From the NCBI GenBank assembly GCA_964611435.1, contig CAZSXT010000001.1:62001-126000 (forward strand): a DNA stretch of 64,000 nt, in the 5' to 3' direction. The notes under the pieces are model-generated. The model searched no databases. It worked only from the letters and a program-made list of their open reading frames with translations, and had not been told where the DNA came from. Source of the DNA: JAYPHU01 sp964611435 (GTDB taxonomy: Bacteria > Pseudomonadota > Alphaproteobacteria > Rhodospirillales > UBA2165). Below are positions 44,431 to 53,544 of this stretch, one piece after another. The first letter of the stretch is position 1. Every line of letters starts with the position of its first letter. Both the position numbers and the translations under genes were made by a program.

Positions 44431-45888
44431 CTAGGCGGCGGCCTGACCGTCTTCCTGCCACACGGCCTCGAATAGCGCGATCGGGTCTTCAAAACCCTTC
44501 ATTTCACGGGTCCCGCGATTGACGAATTTATAGGCTTTGCCGGCGCAGATGCCTTTCACGGTTTCCGACACTAGGATCTGATAGTTGGTCGCCTTATCGA
44601 CGATCCGTGCGGAAAGCTGGACCGTGGTGCCGAACAAGTCGTCTTCCTCGACGATCGGCTCGCCAGCGTTGATGCCGATTTTCACGCCCAAGGGCACAGC
44701 CGGATTGGTGGCGTTGCTTTCGGCCACCTTGCGTTGAATGTAGATGGACGCGCCGACCGAATTGGCGACGTTCGAAAACGACGCCATGATCCCGTCGCCG
44801 GTATGTTTCACTTCCTTGCCGTGATAGGTGGTCAGGGCCGCCCGGACGATGCGGTTGTGGGTGCGCACGACTTCCTGGGCGGCCGCGTCACCATGGTTTT
44901 GCGTCATGGCCGTGGAACCGACAATATCGGTAAAGAGCACCGCAACGGTGCCGGAGGATGTCCCGGTTGCACCGCCGCCTTCACCACCTTTAGTGTTCCA
45001 GGAGTCCAGCGCGGTTTCCAATTTCTTTGCGGCATTCCCGTCGCCCGAAATTTGCAGGTTCATGGCCTCGCGACCGGCCTCAATCATATTCAGATATTTG
45101 GGATTGCCGAGGTACGAGGAGAACTCGGCAGCAAACTTCTTCGCTTGTTCCGATTTGGTGCCGACCGCGCCGACACTATCAACCATGATTTGTTCGACCT
45201 CATCATCGCTGAGGTTTTCGGTCGAGCCCATAGCTTCACAAGCGCCCGCAATATAGAGGTTCACACCAAACTTGTTGAACGAGTCCAGTTTGGGACGGGT
45301 TTGCTGTACTTCCTGTAGTCCGCGGCTCAGGAAGTTCATCACCGTCGCCCGTTGCTTTTCACCTTGGACCGAGAGCTTGCCGCCCACCGGTTCGGGTTCA
45401 CTAACCGGCTCGTCCTCCTCCATTTCCTCGAGTTCTTCAGAAGCGGCCAGGACGGCATCGAAATCATCCACGATTTCCGCTTCTCGCTCCTCCTCAAGGG
45501 CTCGCCTGGCTTGCTGACGGCGGAGGGCCGCCTCTTGTTCAGGGGTCAGCTTCTTTGGTTGCAGCGCTTCTTTCCACAGGTTCTTTTCCTGTTGCTCAAA
45601 GCGCTTCACATGCACTTCGCCGGAAAGTTCCTCTTTACTGATGAAGGCGTATGCGGAAGCGGATATGCTCACGATGAAGCCGACAAGGAATACCATGAAC
45701 AGGACATCGGAATAGTTGTTACGGCCGATGGCGCCCTTCAAGATGGGCAATTCTTCAATGGAAAGGGCCACAACCCAGGTGAGCATGGCGGCAATCATGA
45801 AGCTGGCCAGGGACAAAAATCCCAGCTTCGTAAACAGGCCTTTTTTGACCTTCTTCTCGGTGGTTACTTGTCCCTTGGCTTGGGCCAT
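44431..45888 (-). CDS. Membrane-anchored class III adenylate/guanylate cyclase
   Basis: A 485-residue protein. Two N-terminal transmembrane helices (FLSLASFMIAAMLTWVVALS and VLFMVFLVGFIVSISASAYA), then a long charged coiled-coil rich in Glu/Arg/Gln, a helical middle domain (about 165-290) of unknown kind, and a C-terminal cyclase domain. The latter shows VLFTDIVGSTAMTQNHGD with both metal aspartates expected, KHTGDGIMASF, and IGINAGEPIVEEDDLFGTTV. Product (cAMP or cGMP) is not certain. ATG at 45888 preferred over the GTG two codons earlier. Monocistronic. Confidence 0.88.
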   Translation of the reverse strand: MAQAKGQVTTEKKVKKGLFTKLGFLSLASFMIAAMLTWVVALSIEELPILKGAIGRNNYSDVLFMVFLVGFIVSISASAYAFISKEELSGEVHVKRFEQQEKNLWKEALQPKKLTPEQEAALRRQQARRALEEEREAEIVDDFDAVLAASEELEEMEEDEPVSEPEPVGGKLSVQGEKQRATVMNFLSRGLQEVQQTRPKLDSFNKFGVNLYIAGACEAMGSTENLSDDEVEQIMVDSVGAVGTKSEQAKKFAAEFSSYLGNPKYLNMIEAGREAMNLQISGDGNAAKKLETALDSWNTKGGEGGGATGTSSGTVAVLFTDIVGSTAMTQNHGDAAAQEVVRTHNRIVRAALTTYHGKEVKHTGDGIMASFSNVANSVGASIYIQRKVAESNATNPAVPLGVKIGINAGEPIVEEDDLFGTTVQLSARIVDKATNYQILVSETVKGICAGKAYKFVNRGTREMKGFEDPIALFEAVWQEDGQAAA

Positions 45889-46069
45889 GGTCACGAACTG
45901 TCCCGTTTAATCTACTCCACACAAAAGTATCCGGGCTTTTGTCAACGCGTCGTTCCCTAGAGGGGAGACGGGCAATTCTGAAAGTCCGGACAAATACATA
46001 CCAATTAGTGGATTAAACTAGTCTCTCTTATAAAAATTTTCAATTCTCGGATTTCAACGATACACAGCA

Positions 46070-46098
46070 AAAACGCGGGCTACTCAGTCCCGCGTTTT
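46070..46098. terminator. Terminator downstream of rpmE
   Basis: AAAACGCGGG pairs with CCCGCGTTTT across nine bases. Functional on the minus strand behind rpmE and symmetric enough to work on the plus strand. Confidence 0.85.
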
Positions 46099-46137
46099 GT
46101 CCATAAAACTCAGAATTTAAAGATTTATTACAATGGG

Positions 46138-46362
46138 TTAGCTCTTTAGTCCCAAATTCTGGAACCGCTTGTTGAACTTGGCGACCTGACCGCCGCTGTC
46201 CACCAGCCTGTGTTCGCCGGTCCATGCGGGATGAGACTTGGAATCGATATCGAGTTTCATCGTATCGCCGGCCTGGCCCCAGGTGGAGCGGGTTTTAAAC
46301 TCCGAACCGTCCGTCATAACCACGGTAATTTCGTGGTATTCCGGGTGAATATCGCTTTTCAT
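46138..46362 (-). CDS. rpmE: 50S ribosomal protein bL31, zinc-free type
   Basis: A 74-residue large-subunit protein: MKSDIHPEYHEITVVMTDGS, TRSTWGQAGDTMKLDIDSKS, HPAWTGEH and KFNKRFQNLG are family-typical. None of the four zinc-binding cysteines of the C+ form are present, as common in alphaproteobacteria. The neighbourhood MFS transporter, MotB-like and ExbB-like genes on the same strand form a row seen in related genomes. Confidence 0.95.
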   Translation of the reverse strand: MKSDIHPEYHEITVVMTDGSEFKTRSTWGQAGDTMKLDIDSKSHPAWTGEHRLVDSGGQVAKFNKRFQNLGLKS

Positions 46363-46430
46363 ATTAACGTCTCCTGCGAATCGAGGCGCTTATATACATA
46401 AAGGCCGTGTCCGGTGCAAGGGATAGAAGT

Positions 46431-47606
46431 CTATTCGGGGACGGATTTTCGGACCAGCCTGTACGCCAGGATCAGCACCACAACCATCAAGATGGCGCCA
46501 GCAAAAAATGGCCAGTCCTTGCCTAGCCAGGCGAACAAGAAGCCCGCACATGCCGGGCCGAAGACGCGCGCAAGTGTGGAAGCGGATCGTCCTGCGCCCA
46601 TGATGGCGCCCTGGTCGGCGGCGGATACCTGCAGTGACAATTGACTGGTCAGCGCGGGAGAGCAAATGCTGAAACCGTATGTCGTAACTGCCATGGCGAT
46701 AAGTAGCAGGGGCAGATTGTCCGAAAACGGAATGATCAACAGACCAATGCCAAGCGCGATAAATCCATGCCGGATCATGGCGGGCTCGCCCATCCGCCGG
46801 GACATGGGGCCGATCAGCGAACCTTGGATGATCGCGCTGATGATGCCGGAATAGGCAAACACGTAACCGTTCTGCTCCACCCCCCAGCCCAACGTGCGCT
46901 CCGTCCAGAGGGCAAAAGTCGCTTCCAATCCGGCAAACACGAATATCGCCATAAATGTCAGGACAAGGGTCAGCCGGATATCCGGCCGGACCATTGTCTG
47001 GAAAAATTGCCGCCAGCGGTCGCCGGTGGTCATGATCGAAAGCGCGGCGCGGACCTCTGCCGAAAGAGATTCCTTGAGAATAAGCAATGCCAGTATGAAC
47101 GCTGCGGCCGAAAATCCTGCCGCCGCATAGGAAGGCAGCGCAAAGTTTGTGTTGGCCGGGTCACTGCCGGCCAGAAGCCCGCCGATCGCCGGACCCGCGA
47201 TAAAGCCGACGCCGAATGCCGCGCCGATCAGGCCCATGCCTTTGGATCGATTTTTCTCGTCGGTGACGTCCGCCACGTAGGCGAAGGCGGTGGATATGCT
47301 GCCGGCCATGATGCCGCCCCACGCGCGCGCTAAATACAGCGACGCCAGACTGTCCGCGTAGGCGAGCCAAAGATAGGCAACCACGGTACCGGCCAGACTG
47401 ATCAACAGCACCGGCCGCCTGCCATAACGGTCGCTGAGGCCACCCCAGATCGGGGCGGTCACGAACTGGGCCAGGGAATAAACCGCCATCAAGAGAGTCA
47501 CTTGATCCGGTGTCGCGCCGAAATATTCGCCATAAAACGGGAGCAACGGAATGATGATGCCGAAGCCGACCAGATTGATGAACACAATGAGGAACAGAAT
47601 GAACAT
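46431..47606 (-). CDS. MFS multidrug/tetracycline-type efflux transporter
   Basis: A 391-residue inner-membrane protein with 12 predicted helices. N-terminus VFINLVGFGIIIPLLPFYGE, and motif A GGLSDRYGRRPVLLISL between helices 2 and 3 identify the TCR/TetA(DHA1) group. A second, weaker motif A copy (GPMSRRMGEPAMIRHG) lies between helices 8 and 9. Substrate unknown; drug:proton antiport is expected from the family. Upstream is the MotB-like gene, 31 bases away on the same strand. Confidence 0.9.
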   Translation of the reverse strand: MFILFLIVFINLVGFGIIIPLLPFYGEYFGATPDQVTLLMAVYSLAQFVTAPIWGGLSDRYGRRPVLLISLAGTVVAYLWLAYADSLASLYLARAWGGIMAGSISTAFAYVADVTDEKNRSKGMGLIGAAFGVGFIAGPAIGGLLAGSDPANTNFALPSYAAAGFSAAAFILALLILKESLSAEVRAALSIMTTGDRWRQFFQTMVRPDIRLTLVLTFMAIFVFAGLEATFALWTERTLGWGVEQNGYVFAYSGIISAIIQGSLIGPMSRRMGEPAMIRHGFIALGIGLLIIPFSDNLPLLLIAMAVTTYGFSICSPALTSQLSLQVSAADQGAIMGAGRSASTLARVFGPACAGFLFAWLGKDWPFFAGAILMVVVLILAYRLVRKSVPE

Positions 47607-47637
47607 ATGAGGCCGGTGGTTGGCGTTGTGCCGAAGG

Positions 47638-48852
47638 CTAACGCTGGGTGAGCTTCAATTCGATCCGGCGATTGCGGCTGTGGGCAACAGCCGTATCCCG
47701 AGGGTCCACGGGTTGATACTCGCCAAATCCGGTGGCTGCAAGATTTGTCGGCGGGATGCCCTTTTCAATGAGAAACCTGACGACGGAAATTGCCCGCGCG
47801 GTGGACAGTTCCCAGTTGGAGGGAAACCGCGCGGTCTGGATGGGGACCTGATCCGTATGCCCGTCCACCCGAAGTATCCAGTCGATATTGTTTGGAATTT
47901 TGCTGGATATCTCGATAAGCGTCCCGGCAAGCTGCTCGATCTGTTTTTTCCCTTCCTTGCCGAGATCAGCGGAGCCGGTGGTGAACAAGACTTCCGACTG
48001 AAAAACGAAACGGTCACCGGAAATGCGTATACCTTTTTGGTTGCCGAGAAGCTCCCGAAGTTTGCCAAAGAACTCGGACCGGTACTTGGAGAGTTCCTGG
48101 ACCTTACTCGCCAGGGCGGCATTCAATCGCTTGCCCAGATTGGCGATACGAACCCGCTGTTTTTGTGCGACTTGTTCGGACGCTTCCAGTGTGGCCGCGA
48201 TCTGCGAGATTTGTTTGCGTAGGGCGGCTATCTGCCTGTTTAACAATGCGACCCGCGCGCGCGCGGTTTGAGAGAGCCGCCGTTCGGTAATGATGCGTTC
48301 GTCTTTCTGGGAGACTTGCCCGAGAAGATTTCGAACTTTGCCTTCCAGGTCTTCCCTGAGCGCCTTCAGCGCCTCGATGTCATCGGTCAGGGCGGCAATT
48401 TGTGCGAGCTGCGTCTCGATCTTCTTTTTGTCTGTTTCAATACTAGAGAGGGACTGCGCCAGGTCCTGTCTGAACTTCTCCGCCTGCGCCTTGAATTGTT
48501 GCGCCTGCTCTTCCGCCGTTTCAGCGCGGAGCGTCAGGTCCTTAATCTGCTGATCAAGATCATCCCGCGCCGAAATAGAAGCAGACAATTCGTCGGACAG
48601 TTGCGTGATGTTGGCGCGCAGGTCTTCATTGGCCTGACGTTCCAATGCCAACAGGTCCGCCAGTTCAGTGACTTGGCCACGCAGCCGGTCCAGGGCCTGA
48701 TCCCGCCCGGACAGCGCCTCGTTCAAAAAGAACTGCGCGATGACGAAGATCATCAACAGAAAGATGATAACCATCAGCAGAGTCGCCAAGGCATCGACGA
48801 AGCCCGGCCATATGTCGGTGCGATGTTGGTTGCGGCGCGCCAAATAGGCCAC
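47638..48852 (-). CDS. OmpA/MotB-like peptidoglycan-binding protein with long coiled coil
   Basis: A 404-residue inner-membrane protein. One transmembrane helix near the N-terminus (VDALATLLMVIIFLLMIFVI, about 19-38) is followed by about 230 residues of heptad-rich coiled coil and a C-terminal OmpA-like domain (DWILRVDGHTDQVPI, SNWELSTARAISVVRFLIE, NRRIELKL). The N-terminal D21 in the helix resembles the proton-pathway Asp of MotB/ExbD. The preceding gene encodes an ExbB-like subunit, 17 bases upstream. The pair probably forms an ion-driven envelope complex; its task is not known. Confidence 0.85.
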   Translation of the reverse strand: MAYLARRNQHRTDIWPGFVDALATLLMVIIFLLMIFVIAQFFLNEALSGRDQALDRLRGQVTELADLLALERQANEDLRANITQLSDELSASISARDDLDQQIKDLTLRAETAEEQAQQFKAQAEKFRQDLAQSLSSIETDKKKIETQLAQIAALTDDIEALKALREDLEGKVRNLLGQVSQKDERIITERRLSQTARARVALLNRQIAALRKQISQIAATLEASEQVAQKQRVRIANLGKRLNAALASKVQELSKYRSEFFGKLRELLGNQKGIRISGDRFVFQSEVLFTTGSADLGKEGKKQIEQLAGTLIEISSKIPNNIDWILRVDGHTDQVPIQTARFPSNWELSTARAISVVRFLIEKGIPPTNLAATGFGEYQPVDPRDTAVAHSRNRRIELKLTQR

Positions 48853-48869
48853 GGTAGCGTTTCCTAACT

Positions 48870-50003
48870 CTAATCGCCTTTGGAACTGGCGGCGATCGTG
48901 CGGGCGAGCAGTTTGATTTCGCTCCGCACTTGTTGGATCAAATCATCCCGTCCGGCGCTCAGTTCTTCCAGCAGCCGCGCGACATAAACATCCAAGTTTC
49001 GGATGTGCGTCTGTGTCGCTTCGTCCATTCCGCCGCCTTTCAGGCCGTCACCGGCAAGCCGCTCCAGGGTGTTTTTCAACTCGGTTTGGTTTTCCGCCAA
49101 TTTCACCAGAAAATTCTGCTCGGCCCGCATTTGATCGCCGAGAGAGCCCAAGTGCTCCGTCAGCTTAACCAGACTTTGGTTGCTGGCGATGTTGCTTTCC
49201 TGCCCACGCGCCAGAGTGCGCTGTAAGTTTTCAAGGCTCTCAGCTGTTTGCTCAAGCAACGCCTGAACATAGGCGGGGACCGATTGATCCCCTTCGGCGG
49301 TCAATCCGCCGGACGACAGCCGGGTAAGACTGGACAGCCATTCCTCCAAATCATTGTAAAACCGGTTCTGCGCCTGACTCGCCTGAAGGTCCAGAAAGCC
49401 CAAGACCAAGGAGCCGGCCAAACCGAATAGGGACGATGAAAACGCGGTGCCCATGCCATCCAACGGCGCGGCCAGGCCTTCTTTTAAACCGGCAAAAACC
49501 GCGGCGAAATCACTGCCGCTAACCGTTAAACCTTCAATCACGTCGCGGATGGACCCGACGGTTTCCAGCAACCCCCAGAACGTGCCGAGCAATCCTAGGA
49601 AAATCAGCAATCCGATCGTGTAACGGGACAGGTCGCGGGATTCATCCAAGCGCGAGGCAATCCCATCCAGTAGGGATCTCATGGAAAGCGTAGACAGGCT
49701 CAGGCTGTCCTTGCGCTCTCCCAGCATAGTCGCCATCGGCGCCAGAAGCTTCGGCGGTTTTATGCCAGAGAGGGCGGGGGAGTTCTTGCGGAAATTCTCG
49801 ATCCACGCCACTTCCGGATTAAGGGAGAGCACCTGCCGAAAATTATAGATGATCCCCAACAGCAACACGCCGACGATCAAACCGTTTAGGCCGATGTTTG
49901 CTTCGAACGAGTGTTGTAACGGGGCAAACAGGAACAGGCACAGCAGCCCGACCACAAGGACGAACAGCGCCATTCGGATCAGCGTGCGCCGGGGTGAGGT
50001 CAC
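48870..50003 (-). CDS. MotA/TolQ/ExbB-like proton channel subunit
   Basis: A 377-residue protein. Helices: LIRMALFVLVVGLLCLFLFA, LNGLIVGVLLLGIIYNF, YTIGLLIFLGLLGTFWGLLE and an LDGMGTAFSSSLFGLAGSLV segment that is the ExbB/TolQ signature. A roughly 130-residue C-terminal coiled coil follows, with SLVKLTEHLGSLGDQMRAEQ. It sits 17 bases upstream of the MotB-like gene. Together with it this is a stator-type module, distinct from flagellar MotAB in sequence and context. Confidence 0.85.
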   Translation of the reverse strand: MTSPRRTLIRMALFVLVVGLLCLFLFAPLQHSFEANIGLNGLIVGVLLLGIIYNFRQVLSLNPEVAWIENFRKNSPALSGIKPPKLLAPMATMLGERKDSLSLSTLSMRSLLDGIASRLDESRDLSRYTIGLLIFLGLLGTFWGLLETVGSIRDVIEGLTVSGSDFAAVFAGLKEGLAAPLDGMGTAFSSSLFGLAGSLVLGFLDLQASQAQNRFYNDLEEWLSSLTRLSSGGLTAEGDQSVPAYVQALLEQTAESLENLQRTLARGQESNIASNQSLVKLTEHLGSLGDQMRAEQNFLVKLAENQTELKNTLERLAGDGLKGGGMDEATQTHIRNLDVYVARLLEELSAGRDDLIQQVRSEIKLLARTIAASSKGD

Positions 50004-50113
50004 TTTGGGTCTCCTTTCTTCCCCTGGTCGATGTTGGCCGTTTGGTTTCCGGACTCAGCCCGTTCCCTCAAATCACCGGGACGGCGATGCGAGGGCGGGC
50101 CGGGTTTTCGTCA

Positions 50114-51082
50114 TTAATTGCCGATAACGCGCAGATCGACGCGGCTCGGTTGACCGTCGGGCACCTGGTTGCCTAGGGCCCGGACGTCGATGCGGGTACT
50201 CTTAACGCCTTTATTGATCAGATAATAGCGGACCGCCAAAGCGCGGGACAGCGAAAGACGTCGCGCCTTGCTCGACGACATGTTGGGTTCACCTGCATAG
50301 GCCAGTAATTGCATTCGGGCTTCCGGCTGCGCTTTTAGCTGGGCGGCGACGCCATCAAGCTGTCTCTGCGAAGCGCTGCTCAGCCTCGACGTGCCGGCGG
50401 CAAAGGCCACATTTTGTGAGGCGACCGGTTCACGCGATGCGGTTTCCGTGGCGGGCGCGGCGAGCTTTTCCGGTACCGGTGCGGCCTTTGGAACAGCTGG
50501 CGGTGGAGGCGGCGCCTTCACGGCCGGGGCGCTCGGCGGGGAGACCGCGGGCGGCGGGGGCGGCGCCTTGGAGATCTCCACTTCGGGTTTGGGCTGTGCC
50601 GGCGGGGTGGGGGCAACGGGTGGCTTCGGCGTTAATTTAGTGACCGGCTTCTGGGCCACCGGCGTCTTCGGTGCTGACTTCAGTTTTGGCCGAGGCTTGC
50701 TCGGTGCGCGGCGTGTCGTGGGTTTCCTCTTTCCCCACTCGCTCGGCGGAATGAGTTTCACTTGCGGCAAATTCGCCTCATTGGCCTGATCAGCGCTCGG
50801 TGGGCCGCTATACAGCAGTCTGGACCGGGGCGCGCGCCCGGGAGGATCCAAGAGGTTGCCCCGCAGGCTGGGCAACATGATGCCGCCGCCGCTGCTCTTC
50901 GGGGCAGGGCCGAAGCCGCCGTTTTCGAGAACGCTCATATCAACCAGCACTTCGTTGCCGGCATCCCAAGGGCGGAGTTGTGCGTCAGCAGTGACCGGCG
51001 CCAGTGCGGCCGGAGCGGCCAACAGCGCGGCAAAAAAGAGCTTGTGGAAGGCGTGGTTCCGCGTTTCTCGTGTGCCCGTCAT
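50114..51082 (-). CDS. Secreted proline-rich protein with C-terminal OmpA-like domain
   Basis: A 322-residue protein. Signal peptide ends near PVTADAQ (residues 1-33). The middle (about 110-230) is a proline/lysine/alanine-rich region with PPPPP stretches, likely extended through the periplasm. The C-terminal 95 residues (VAFAAGTSRLSSASQRQLDG, YAGEPNMSSSKARRLSLSR, RVDLRVI) form an OmpA-like domain that binds peptidoglycan in relatives. The ATG at 51082 has GAGGGG nine bases upstream; a longer frame reaches into suhB but lacks a plausible start. Downstream of it (110 bases) begins the ExbB-like gene, so the three may be one envelope operon. Confidence 0.8.
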   Translation of the reverse strand: MTGTRETRNHAFHKLFFAALLAAPAALAPVTADAQLRPWDAGNEVLVDMSVLENGGFGPAPKSSGGGIMLPSLRGNLLDPPGRAPRSRLLYSGPPSADQANEANLPQVKLIPPSEWGKRKPTTRRAPSKPRPKLKSAPKTPVAQKPVTKLTPKPPVAPTPPAQPKPEVEISKAPPPPPAVSPPSAPAVKAPPPPPAVPKAAPVPEKLAAPATETASREPVASQNVAFAAGTSRLSSASQRQLDGVAAQLKAQPEARMQLLAYAGEPNMSSSKARRLSLSRALAVRYYLINKGVKSTRIDVRALGNQVPDGQPSRVDLRVIGN

Positions 51083-51269
51083 ATTGAGCATCCCCTCAAA
51101 GGTCCCAAACGAATAATTCTCGCCGCTTTGGGCGAGATTCCCATGGTCGCAACATAACCAAGCGCCGCGTTTCAGACAACAGGCTAGGTCTTTTTCCCGG
51201 GTCAGGCTGTGGCGATTGCCGGGAGAGGAAAGGGAGTTTGTGTGGCAAGAATATGGCGAATGCGGGGTT

Positions 51270-52076
51270 TTATTTGCCGGCCTTGCGGACCAATTCGCGA
51301 AGCGGCTGATGAAGTTCTGGCGTAGCGGCAATGATAGAGCCGGCTTCCAGCATTTTGTCTCGGCCGGTCAAATCACTGACAAGGCCGCCAGCTTCGCGCA
51401 CCAATATGATTCCTGCCGCCATGTCCCACGGATGGAGCCCCCGTTCCCAAAAGCCATCGAAACGTCCGGCGGCAACGTATGCCAGGTCAAGAGCCGCGCT
51501 GCCGAACCGCCGAATGCCCGCCGATTCGGCCATAACCGACTGCATCTCCGCCAGAAACGCCGTGTGATCGTCTTCGGTGCCGCGGCCCTTGAACGGGATA
51601 CCGGTGGCGAAAATGGAGTCCTGCGGGTTGGTGCGGGAGGAAACCCGCATCCGGCGGTCGTTGAGATAAGCGCCCTGGCCTTTCTCTGCCGTGAACATCT
51701 GTTCATTGATTGGATCGAAGATGATCCCGGCGGTGATTTCGCCGAGCTCTTCCAGGGCGATGCAAATGGCGAAGTGCGCGATACCGTGCAGAAAGTTTGT
51801 GGTGCCGTCGATCGGGTCGATGATCCAGCGGCGGTCGGGGTCTTCACCGGGTTCTTCGCCGCCTTCCTCCATCAGGAAACCGTAATCTGGGCGTGCATGG
51901 GATAATTCTTCCCGAAGAATCTTCTCGGTGCGAATATCGGCGGCGGAGACAAAATCCGCCGGCCCCTTGCGGGAGACCTGCAAATTATCCACCTCGCCAT
52001 AGTCGCGCTTAAGCCGCTGCCCGGCCTTGCGGGCGGCGTTGATCATAACGGTGATGATGGCCGAATGTCGGGCCAT
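51270..52076 (-). CDS. suhB: Inositol monophosphatase family protein (SuhB-like)
   Basis: A 268-residue lithium-type phosphatase. Metal site: EEGGEEPGEDPDRRWIIDPIDGTTNF region (about 70-95) with the DPIDGTTNF motif 1, and LHPWDMAAGIILVREAGG motif 2. Related enzymes dephosphorylate inositol phosphate; in bacteria SuhB also acts on rRNA transcription complexes. It lies 30 bases downstream of efp on the same strand and is probably in the thiE-efp-suhB unit. Confidence 0.93.
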   Translation of the reverse strand: MARHSAIITVMINAARKAGQRLKRDYGEVDNLQVSRKGPADFVSAADIRTEKILREELSHARPDYGFLMEEGGEEPGEDPDRRWIIDPIDGTTNFLHGIAHFAICIALEELGEITAGIIFDPINEQMFTAEKGQGAYLNDRRMRVSSRTNPQDSIFATGIPFKGRGTEDDHTAFLAEMQSVMAESAGIRRFGSAALDLAYVAAGRFDGFWERGLHPWDMAAGIILVREAGGLVSDLTGRDKMLEAGSIIAATPELHQPLRELVRKAGK

Positions 52077-52106
52077 GGTTAAAGTCTCCTGGCGGCCCGG
52101 TGCGGC

Positions 52107-52676
52107 TTAGTCTTTGGCCCGCTCGACATAGGACCCGTCTTCGGTGGAGATGACGATCCGGGTGCCGGTTTCAATGTGCGGCGGGACCATGGTCTTCACG
52201 CCGTTGTCGAGGACCGCCGGTTTATAGGACGAGGCGGCAGTCTGCCCTTTCACCACGGCGTCGGCTTCCACGACTTCAAATGTAGCGTGCGGCGGCAGTT
52301 GGACGCCGATGGGCTCTTCCTCGAAGGTTTCAATGATGACCTGCATGCCATCCTGCAGATAGGCGACCTGGGTCTCACCTACATCCTCCGTGCTCATGGC
52401 AATCTGGTCGTAGGTCTCATTGTTCATAAAAGTATGCATATCGCCGTCGCTGAACAGATACTGGTAGTCGTTCTGCTCCAGCCGTGCGCGCTCCACCGTT
52501 TCAGAGGCCCGGAACCGTTCGTTCAGCTTGGTGCCGTCGCGGATATCCTTCAATTCCACCTGCAGATAGGCGCCGCCCTTGCCGGGCTGGGTGTGCTGAA
52601 TTTTGATGGCCCGCCAGAGCCGATTCTGATGTTCGATGACCATACCGGGGCGGACGGCGTTTCCGTTGATCTTCAT
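52107..52676 (-). CDS. efp: Translation elongation factor P
   Basis: A 189-residue factor rescuing ribosomes stalled at polyproline. Three beta-barrel domains; the modifiable lysine is K33 at the tip loop TQPGKGGAY. C-terminal DGSYVERAKD is standard. Conserved Lys rather than Arg suggests EpmA/B-type modification; no epm genes are here. The pro-rich OmpA-like protein next door would be a natural client, which is inference. Confidence 0.96.
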   Translation of the reverse strand: MKINGNAVRPGMVIEHQNRLWRAIKIQHTQPGKGGAYLQVELKDIRDGTKLNERFRASETVERARLEQNDYQYLFSDGDMHTFMNNETYDQIAMSTEDVGETQVAYLQDGMQVIIETFEEEPIGVQLPPHATFEVVEADAVVKGQTAASSYKPAVLDNGVKTMVPPHIETGTRIVISTEDGSYVERAKD

Positions 52677-52778
52677 GGCTTTCTCTTCCGAAAATCTTGT
52701 TCAAATTCGATGCCCAATGAGGGCGGGCGCGATACCTATCAGGTTCCCCCAGCGGGGGCAATGACTTGGCGCGTCGCC

Positions 52779-53423
52779 TTATCCGGCCGAGGCTTCGGCG
52801 ATCACCCGATTGAACTCTTTGACGGCGGCGGCTGGGCCATCAGCATGATCCCAGACGGCAGAGACCACGGCGAGGAAATCCGCGCCGGCGCGGACCAGTT
52901 CGCCACAGTTCGCCGGCGTGATGCCGCCGATGGCGACACAGGGGACGGTGGTGAACCGGCTCCAAGCCTCCAGAATGTCCGGCGAGGTCTTGCCCTTGGC
53001 GTCTTTGGTGGCGGTGGGGAAGAAGGCGCCGAAAGCGACATAGTCCGCGCCATTGTCCGCGGCCTCCATCGCCAGGTGCCGGGAATCGTGACAGGTCACC
53101 CCGACAATGGCGTCATCGCCGACGATCCGTCGGGCGTCTTCGTAGCTCGCATCTTCCTGACCCACGTGCACGCCATCACAGCCGGCTTCAACCGCCAGAT
53201 CCGGGGCATCGTTCATGAGGAACGCGACGTCACGGGATTGGGTGAGGGGGCAAAGGATTTCGGCCGCACGCAGAATGTCATCGGCGCTGCAGTCTTTGAG
53301 GCGAAGCTGCACGCTGGCCACATCGCCGGCGTCCAGCGCGGCGGCCAGATGATCGGCGAACGCCGACACATCCGGCAGGCGCGGCGGGGTGATCAGATAA
53401 AGTCTGCAGGCGTTATCGTTCAT
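52779..53423 (-). CDS. thiE: Thiamine phosphate synthase
   Basis: Joins HMP-pyrophosphate and thiazole phosphate in thiamine synthesis. A 214-residue TIM-barrel. Seen: VQLRLKDCSADDILRAAEI, DGVHVGQEDASYEDARR, YVAFGAFFPTATK, and CVAIGGITPANCGELVRAGAD. The usual thiazole/pyrophosphate-binding residues are in these motifs. No thiamine riboswitch is visible upstream. Unlike the common gap-pgk-fba-thiE order, pgk and fba are absent here. Confidence 0.94.
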   Translation of the reverse strand: MNDNACRLYLITPPRLPDVSAFADHLAAALDAGDVASVQLRLKDCSADDILRAAEILCPLTQSRDVAFLMNDAPDLAVEAGCDGVHVGQEDASYEDARRIVGDDAIVGVTCHDSRHLAMEAADNGADYVAFGAFFPTATKDAKGKTSPDILEAWSRFTTVPCVAIGGITPANCGELVRAGADFLAVVSAVWDHADGPAAAVKEFNRVIAEASAG

Positions 53424-53544
53424 GGGCTTTCGATAGGTTTTGCCGGCGGCTTCTGCAAGCGGTTTTCACCCGCCCGGTTGACCCGGTCCCCGGTCTAAAC
53501 TAAGTCCAAGGAATTGGAATCAGAAAACCCCAAGGAGATACATC

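Noticed and set aside
47638..50003. Zorya-like anti-phage system (MotA/MotB-like pair with coiled coils)
   Set aside because: No ZorC, ZorD or ZorE helicase/nuclease genes are adjacent, and the pair sits in a conserved housekeeping row with rpmE, suhB and efp. The MotB-like protein is also longer than ZorB.
53424..53544. Thiamine (TPP) riboswitch upstream of thiE
   Set aside because: The upstream region lacks the CTGAGA and related conserved blocks and has no fitting multi-stem fold.
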